Positions 58,199 through 64,000 of a stretch of DNA of 64,000 bases are shown here, piece by piece; within the stretch, counting starts at the first letter, position 1, and the number at the start of each line of letters is the position of its first letter. A model generated the notes under the pieces. That model was not told where the DNA came from. It worked only from the letters and a program-made list of their open reading frames with translations, and ran no database searches. The stretch is from Pisaster brevispinus (Eukaryota > Echinodermata > Asteroidea > Forcipulatida > Asteriidae), in the NCBI GenBank assembly GCA_023634235.1, contig JAMKCF010000063.1, positions 186,001 to 250,000 on the forward strand. Reading direction: 5' to 3'. The position numbers and the translations under genes are program-made.

Positions 58199-58531
58199 GT
58201 ATGTTCAAATGTTGACTTTGAGTCTGTTAAAATACTTTTCAATTCTACTGAGTACTGACATCATGAAGTATACTTAATACCCATGAAGACAAATAAAAAT
58301 CAATCCTCTCTTACATGTCAATAGCGCTTAAGTTCAAATAAATGCAGTTAACTTAAATGCACGTTAAACTGGGTCAGGAAGGTTTTTCTTATTTTGATTC
58401 TGGTCTTGTAACAAAAATTTCTGGTTCAGTAAAGAAGGAGGGAGTGCGTGCACGTGTATTAACTCTGTGAGAGTTCATAATTCTATGTACAGTCTCTAAT
58501 GAGATTGGATACGCGTTCCAGCACGTGCTCA

Positions 58532-58693
58532 TTCTTCATAAAGCCGTTAAGCAGAAAATAAGCAAATTTCTTTACTTAGTACGAAATGAGTTGGGTACAT
58601 GTGGCAACATTGTAAACTTTATGGAATGTTGGTTGGTAACCTGTTTCTGCTGAGCAAGTTTTTGTGATTACAGGCTATATGAAATTGGGCCTT
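58532..58693. mobile_element. degraded GGGCCCAATTT-type MITE
   Basis: TTCATAAAGCCGTTAAGCAG on the left and CTATATGAAATTGGGCC on the right correspond to the ends of the 53635 element; the left terminus is decayed. Confidence 0.55.
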
Positions 58694-58922
58694 GGTCTGT
58701 TGAGCTGCTGAAACATTCAATGATCCGGTTAATCAGAATGTTCTGGGGGTCTAATGGATTTCGGGCTCTGTGCCAACGGAAACGTTCTTCGAAGCCAAAA
58801 ACATACCCGACTTTTGAGATGCTCCCGTAACAGTTCTTTTTCTTCAGAATCATTCCAACAGATCTGTAATGACAATTCACAAATATTGACTTGTTTCTGT
58901 TTTCTTTTGTAACATGTTTTAG

Positions 58923-59051
58923 GGAGCCCTGACTGCTTATGGCACAGCAACTCGTATTTTTAAAGAAAAGGTCCAGGCAGACGCACCACCAGAAATTTTG
59001 AACAATGTTGGAGCTTTGCATTTCCATTCTGGCAACCAGCCAGAGGCAAAG
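58923..59051 (+). CDS. CTR9: CTR9-like exon 7
   Basis: Acceptor AACATGTTTTAG, donor AAG/GTAGGA. Encodes [20 protein letters not shown] and [20 protein letters not shown] then EAK. Undamaged. Confidence 0.8.
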
Positions 59052-59697
59052 GTAGGAAAAAAAAGCGGTAGATCTTCATCATGCTGCTGCCATCTTGGTC
59101 ATGTTCCCTGTATCCAATAACATTAATGGAATGTGCTATGCATCGTGCGTAAAGGAACCAGACTATTTCTCCTTCCAGCCTCGGTTTGGTGTTCTTGATA
59201 TGAATGGGAGACACATCAAGATGGCCGCATTTTGACAAAGGTCTATTTGGCTTGGAAAAGGATTGTGTGAATTTTTGTATTAACTTCTTTTATATACATC
59301 CTGAATCTGACTCTGAATTATATAGTCTGCAACGCATCCTAATGGAAACATCACACTAACTTTTGTGAAGAAGACAATCAAGAAGTTTCAGTTGTAGAAG
59401 TGGGATGAAAACCCACGTTGTCGGGCGGGGACTGAAAAGACAATCCACATGCAAGGCTTTGGTCCGGGAATCAAATTGGGATCCACAGAGGTGAAAGACA
59501 GGGAAGAAACCACTTAGCCCATCCTGACTGCCCTTTACATTAATATTGACAAATTGTAAAACTTGGAGCGAACCAACCTTCAAAAGTTTCAACCCATTTC
59601 ATTTTGTTTTTCTTGTGGGCGGATTTCATCTAAGGACTTCCTTTCTTTCGAAACACAAAGATCAGTCCTTTTTCAAATCTGATTCTTGTTCTCCTGT

Positions 59698-59881
59698 CGC
59701 GCTACTACGAAGCCTCTCTCAAGCGTGCCATTTTGAGGCGGAGCATGATGAGACGTACTACGGCGCCATCTCAGTCTTGGTGTCTTACAACCTCGCTCGT
59801 TGCTTTGAGAGCATGTTTCAATTCGACAAGGCCGAGAAATTCTACAAAGCAACCTGAGAGAGCATCCTAACTACGTTGATT
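59698..59881 (+). pseudogene. CTR9: CTR9-like exon 8, frameshifted, acceptor lost
   Basis: RYYEASLKRA in one frame; a base lost near 59730 shifts to EAEHDETYYGAISVLVSYNL, ARCFESMFQFDKAEKFYK; another base lost near 59850 before REHPNYVD and the GTAAGT donor. CTCCTGTCG precedes the exon where an AG acceptor is expected. Confidence 0.75.
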
Positions 59882-59999
59882 GTAAGTTGGTCTTGGTGCC
59901 GGGGGTGGGGGGTGCGGAAATACTGTAATGGGACCTGATTAGAAACAAAAACTTGTAAATTACTTCTTCTTTTTTGGGTGGGGAGATGAAACAGGAGGG

Positions 60000-60700
60000 T
60001 GATTTTTAAATAATATTCCTGAGTCAGCTTATGGAAGGTTAACGATTCATGATTGATTATTGACTTTTGTTTATTATTAATTATTGATTATTAGGTGTTT
60101 ATAGATTGATTATACACTATTAAGTTGTCACAGATTGAGATTACTTTAACATTGCAGCCCTCACTTGAATACTTTATTATTGATTACAGAATGAATTGAA
60201 AAAGACTATTCCAATAGTCAGCTCATATGGAAGGTTAATAATTGCTTAATCATTTGTTATTGACTATTGCTAATTACGGGTGATGTTCTTCCTACTTTAA
60301 TCTGATTTCCAATTGTTTTGCCTCCAGAAAAATCAGCAAAACTGTTATTAAGTAGCCTCAACAAAATTCTATAGAAGCCTAAACATGTACTGTATGTAGG
60401 TCAGCCCTTGTACTACTCAAAATTGCCCTGCTTTTTTCCATGCATCAAGTCTTATGCCTTTAACTATTTATTATCGATTATTGCGTGGTTATGTATTAAT
60501 TATAGGTTGTTGAGTAGTTATACATTGATTATTGATCACCTTAACTCTCACTTGATCATTTAGTTATTGACTATTGAATAATGAAAATCAACTATTGATA
60601 ACTATTGACTTGCCACACAACCTAAGCAATGAACATAACTGCAAGTCTCACTTGTTCATTGATTATTGCTCATTACAAATTGATTATTATCGATCAAATA
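60000..60700 (+). repeat. degenerate TTGATTATT-rich tract
   Basis: Many imperfect repeats of ATTGATTATTG, TTGACTATTG and GTTATTGATTATT between CTR9 exons 8 and 9. No coding signal. Confidence 0.5.
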
Positions 60701-60716
60701 AATATTTTCTTTTTAG

Positions 60717-60805
60717 GCTACTTGCATCTGGGCTGCATGGCTCGGGATCGGGGACAGATCTACGAGGCATCTGATTGGTTCAAAGAAGCTCTGCAAATCA
60801 ACCAG
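60717..60805 (+). CDS. CTR9: CTR9-like exon 9
   Basis: Acceptor TTCTTTTTAG, donor CAG/GTATTG. Encodes [20 protein letters not shown] then FKEALQINQ. Undamaged. Confidence 0.8.
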
Positions 60806-61688
60806 GTATTGTACACCAATTGTTCATATTCCTTGTGTTTCTCCAATACTCTTAGTTATGGAAATCTCCCTAAAGTGACCAAAAACGTTGCTAAGAACTT
60901 GAACACCGAGGGCACTCTTTTGTTCCCCCACTCATAGCCTTTTTGAGCTATTGTAGACACTGTAGGAGTGCACTGTTTAGTATGGGCGGGCACAGACAAA
61001 CTTACCCAAACTAAGTAGTGCCCTAGTAGCGGGTCCACAAGGGTTCTCCCCATGTACAAGCTAGCATATCGGGCCGATACGCATGGTTTGCGTGCCAATA
61101 TGACTGAATTTCGGCCGATAAGAAAAAAAAGAAATGATTATTAATATTTATTTTTTGTCCCTTCATTCTCAAAAAAAAAATGGACAGAAAAGCATGAAGA
61201 ATGCTGCAGATTCCACTGCAGAGGTTTTAAAACAGTAGAGCTTTGAAAGTAGAAAACAATCCGCAGATGTTGTTTCAATTTAGCGTGCTTTGGCCAAACA
61301 TCTCAAAATTTTGTCAAGAATGCCCCACAGCTTTGAACAAATCTGGGGAGAACCCTGTCCACCGTACCTCAAAATGACTTCAATTTGTTTACACTTCCTT
61401 CTGGTAAAATGATGATTTCCAAGTCTAGCCCACCTAGATTCTAGGCTGGTTTGATTATTTTGCTTTGGGAAAAATATTTTGTACTCTCCTCTGCCAATGA
61501 ACAAATTTATCTTGAAGTCTGGTTCATTTTATAGACTCTCATTTTTACAGGTTCTTTTTTTCGGGCTCTATATAAAGCCTTGAGGTTTTTTGTAGGTTTA
61601 CCTGGGTTATCCGGGGTTCAGCCTCGAGTTATCTTGACTTACAGTTTGTTTAATTCTGCATTTTTCCCTCTTGGTGTTTGTACCATAG

Positions 61689-61874
61689 GATCATCCAGAT
61701 GCTTGGTCCCTCATCGGTAACCTCCATCTTGCTAAACAAGAATGGGGACCGGGGCAGAGGAAGTTTGAACGAATCCTCAAACAGACCGCCACCCAGAATG
61801 ATACCTACTCTCTGCTGTCACTGGGTAATGTTTGGCTACAGACGCTGTATCAACCCACAAGAGACAAGGAAAAG
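61689..61874 (+). CDS. CTR9: CTR9-like exon 10
   Basis: Acceptor TTGTACCATAG, donor AAG/GTACAA; 186 bases in phase 0. Encodes [62 protein letters not shown]. Undamaged and the best-conserved exon. Confidence 0.85.
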
Positions 61875-62300
61875 GTACAATGAGTTTGGGTATAAAGGGT
61901 GTAAGTGGGTATGTTATTGGTGTTAGTAGGAATATGATGGGTGTGAGTGGAATTGCATGGGTGTTTCTGGAAATGTTGTGGTCAAGTCGGTATGTTTTGG
62001 GTGTTAGAAAGATTGTTACGGGCATAAGTGGGTGTGTCATGGGTTTCACAAGGAAAGGGTGGACCAGATTTAGTACCAGAAAGGATTATTGCTACAACTA
62101 CATGAAGGTGTTTGGGTTCATTTGGGTGATAATTGGGTGTTTTAAGGAGTTGTATCATATGGACAGGGATTTCAAATCTGGAATCTTTTATAATTGCATT
62201 TGAGGGATTTTGTGGGTACAACTGGAAGCTTTATTTGTGTTTGTGGCAATAGTATTTGTGGGGCAGGCTTTAAAACAGGAACAATTGGGTATAACTGGGT
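61875..62300 (+). repeat. degenerate GGGTGT/AGTGGGTAT minisatellite
   Basis: Imperfect repeats of about 25-30 bases containing GGGTGTAAGTGGGTATG or variants fill the intron between CTR9 exons 10 and 11. The exon 11 acceptor region has been overrun by them. Confidence 0.5.
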
Positions 62301-62314
62301 ATCATCCTGACATT

Positions 62315-62455
62315 AAACGTCACCAGGACAGAGCGCTGGCCATGTACAAACAAGTATTACGCAACGATGGCTGCAATCTGTTTGCAGCCAATGGAATTGG
62401 TGCAATTTTTGCTATGAAGGGCTACATCCGAGAATCTAAGGATGTCTTCTCTCAG
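62315..62455 (+). pseudogene. CTR9: CTR9-like exon 11, acceptor unclear
   Basis: Encodes [47 protein letters not shown] and ends CAG/GTGAGT. The preceding bases CTGACATT lack an AG, so splicing into it is probably lost. Confidence 0.75.
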
Positions 62456-62468
62456 GTGAGTGGGCAAC

Positions 62469-62700
62469 TTATAATAATAATAATAATACTTTATTCAGGC
62501 AAATCACAATACATACAAAATATTAAAAAATGAATACCACCCCTATCCCAATATATGGCATGGATTGAAATCAACTGAAAAAACAAACGGAAAACAAAAC
62601 CCAAAAGCAAGGCAAAGAGAGAACACAAAAAGGGGCCACAAAAACAAAGGAAAAAGAAACTGGACAACAAACCAGGGAGCAACAGACAAAACAAAAGATG
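62469..62700 (-). repeat. retrotransposon-like 3' tail
   Basis: TAATAATAATAATACTTTATTCAGGC followed by an A-rich segment has the form of a LINE 3' end on the minus strand. No protein motif remains. Confidence 0.4.
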
Positions 62701-62828
62701 GGCTGCCTAGGAGAAAGACAAAAGTGAAATAAAATACTCACCAAAGGGGTGTGTCACTCCAACTTCAATAGATTCTGGACTGGCTAGTTGATGCACCTGA
62801 TAATTTATATATAAACCCCAACTCCCTT

Positions 62829-62955
62829 CAGAGATTTACCGCTCACCTCTCAAAAATGGCCCAGGTTCGATTCCCGACTAAGGCCATAGGTGAGTACAGT
62901 TGTAAGTTGGTTCTCTCCTCTGCCACGAGAATTTTTCTCTGGTTGTCCTCAAGGG
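62829..62955 (+). repeat. SINE fragment
   Basis: B-box-like GGTTCGATTCCC at 62864 followed by GTGAGTACAGTTGTAAGTTGG and TTCTCTCCTCTGCCACGAGA, a tRNA-derived SINE layout. The A box is decayed. A G9 run follows. Confidence 0.55.
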
Positions 62956-63033
62956 GGGGGGCGGGTTGGCACTTTCTTCAAATCTCATTCCAGATAAAAT
63001 ATAATTTTTCTTGTCTTTTTTTCTTTTCGGCAG

Positions 63034-63126
63034 GTTCGTGAAGCTACAGCTGATATGTCGGACGTGTGGTTGAGTCTTGCTCTTATCTAAGTGGAGCAGA
63101 AACAATATATCAGTGCTATTCAGATG
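63034..63126 (+). pseudogene. CTR9: CTR9-like exon 12 with TAA stop
   Basis: Acceptor TTTTCGGCAG, donor ATG/GTAAGA. Encodes VREATADMSDVWLSLALI, TAA at 63088-63090 (Tyr in relatives), VEQKQYISAIQM. Confidence 0.8.
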
Positions 63127-63378
63127 GTAAGAAAACCTCACCATGTCTAGTTTATTAACATCTCTGGTCGGAGATACATGTAGTTAGTGCGTGGCAAAAA
63201 AAATAATGCTAGCTTTATCCACGTCACATTTGGAAAAAAGGCGCGTTCTGATTATTGTGTCACTAAAAATTGGCTTGGCATTTGCATAAGCAAGAAGTAT
63301 GAACCGGGCTTTACAAGGGAAAAACAGACAAAGGAAGAAAGATTTAATAATTATTGTGTTAAGAGACCGACAACATTA

Positions 63379-63460
63379 GGGGCTAGATAGCTCAGTTGGT
63401 AGACAAGGGTAGAGCGCCAACACATTCATCTGGAGGTGGCAGGTTCAAAATCCAGCTCTA
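63379..63460 (+). repeat. tRNA-like SINE head
   Basis: GGGGCTAGATAGCTCAGTTGG (A box) and GGTTCAAAATCC (B box) with a 10-base insertion ACAAGGGTAG in the D-arm region. It cannot fold as a normal tRNA, so it is called a SINE head. Confidence 0.6.
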
Positions 63461-63547
63461 ATCAATTTTTCTTTGTTCAACCCCAAATAATTGTTTATTT
63501 ACTCAGTCAGTTTCCCTTGTGGTATATAACTTGACGTACTGACGTAC

Positions 63548-63608
63548 CTAGCTAGAGCGTACCCCCAAAGCTGGAAAGCTCAAGGAATGCAAACAATCAC
63601 TACTCAAG
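63548..63608 (+). pseudogene. CTR9: CTR9-like exon 13, partial
   Basis: YLARAY, then a frameshift in CCCCC near 63572, then AGKLKECKQSLLK to AAG/GTAACG. The exon start is not clear. Remaining C-terminal exons would lie beyond the window if present. Confidence 0.6.
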
Positions 63609-63824
63609 GTAACGTCATTTATTTGAATTCGTAAATTTTTAATGAATTTTTGTGAGACATTTCTTTCCCTGACCTATTTATCAGGGATGAGAAAATTCAA
63701 TCTGTTATCTGATTTCAGACTTTCTACAGTCTGCCTGCTAAACTAAATGCTGTATTTTTCTCCAAATAAAAACGAGTCAGCCTCCTTGATCTTATTCTCT
63801 AGCACTGAGGATACTGTTCCCAAA

Positions 63825-64000
63825 AGCTCCATGGACCCCGTTTACACTAGATCCAGAAAGGTGGATCAGACCCGGGTCTGATCCGGCAATGTGGATTACC
63901 GGCTAGTGTAAACGCAAAAACACAGGATCAGACTCGGTTCAAGATCCGGCAATTTTAATCCACCTTTCAAGGAGGGTTGAATCCGGCAATTGGAGGATCA
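63825..64000 (+). mobile_element. left end of an element with GTTTACACTAGATCC terminus
   Basis: CCCCGTTTACACTAGATCCAG and internal GATCCGGCAA, GGATCAGAC repeats resemble the 55747-56515 element. Cut by the window end. Confidence 0.5.

Larger units (their letters stand above)
50779..63608 (+). pseudogene. CTR9: CTR9 (Paf1 complex TPR subunit) duplicate, decayed
   Basis: Thirteen exons in order match CTR9, the tetratricopeptide scaffold of the nuclear Paf1 complex, which acts in RNA polymerase II elongation and histone modification. They run from [20 protein letters not shown] to AGKLKECKQSLLK, by comparison with human CTR9 roughly residues 140-580 of about 1170. Introns are retained, so this is not a processed copy. 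Damage: in-frame stops at 52091-52093 (TAG) and 63088-63090 (TAA); 4-base insertions at 53937-53940 and 58159-58162; further frameshifts near 53970, 59730, 59850 and 63575; a 163-bp partial exon duplication; lost donor after exon 3 and lost acceptors before exons 8 and 11. The N-terminal exons are absent: a THAP gene lies there instead. Sequence between lesions is highly conserved, so inactivation looks fairly recent. Sequencing or assembly error could explain single-base lesions but not all of them. Confidence 0.85.

Overview
The window is animal nuclear DNA. It has multi-exon genes with GT/AG introns, LINE and tRNA-derived SINE fragments, hAT-type and pogo-type elements, foldback elements and long tandem arrays. 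The only firmly recognisable proteins are a THAP zinc finger, the TPR-rich Paf1-complex subunit CTR9, and CUB domains. Together with the style of the SINEs (a tRNA-Leu-like head and an ATT-rich tail) this suggests a marine deuterostome invertebrate, most likely an echinoderm. The lineage is inference. No operons or bacterial features are present.

Layout. 1-345: end of a LINE reverse transcriptase (minus strand). 346-4190: no gene. 4194-16122: a concatenated array of about seven repeat units of 1.3-2 kb, each opening with a hairpin and closing with an inverted copy of its terminus. 16501-16867: an acidic Ser-rich last exon resembling the CTR9 tail. 17.0-22.0 kb and 40.6-44.5 kb: two copies of a segmental duplication carrying decayed CUB-domain exons and large foldback elements. 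22.1-22.8 kb: an internally deleted LINE. 25.17 kb: a signal-peptide first exon behind three CRE-like sites. 25.5-35.7 kb: a tandem array of 1-2 kb units with several recurring open, exon-like modules of unknown identity. 35.9-40.5 kb: a 12-bp satellite of about 385 units, open on both strands. 44.8-46.3 kb: a SINE and a MITE. 46.8-50.7 kb: a THAP-domain gene, broken by a MITE inside exon 2 and by a stop codon. 50.8-63.6 kb: thirteen recognisable CTR9 exons with introns, carrying stops, frameshifts, lost splice sites and a partial exon duplication. The CTR9 introns are full of transposon fragments.

How it fits together. The CTR9 copy at 50.8 kb begins in mid-protein, with no 5' exons in front of it, while a CTR9-like tail exon lies upstream on the same strand at 16.5 kb. 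The simplest reading is that an intact CTR9 gene ends near 16.9 kb and a partial unprocessed duplicate decays downstream, joined head-on to a broken THAP gene. The joint keeps a continuous reading frame from THAP exon 3 into the first CTR9 exon. The CUB duplicates are also decaying, each in a different place. I found no gene in the window that I would call intact from start to stop.
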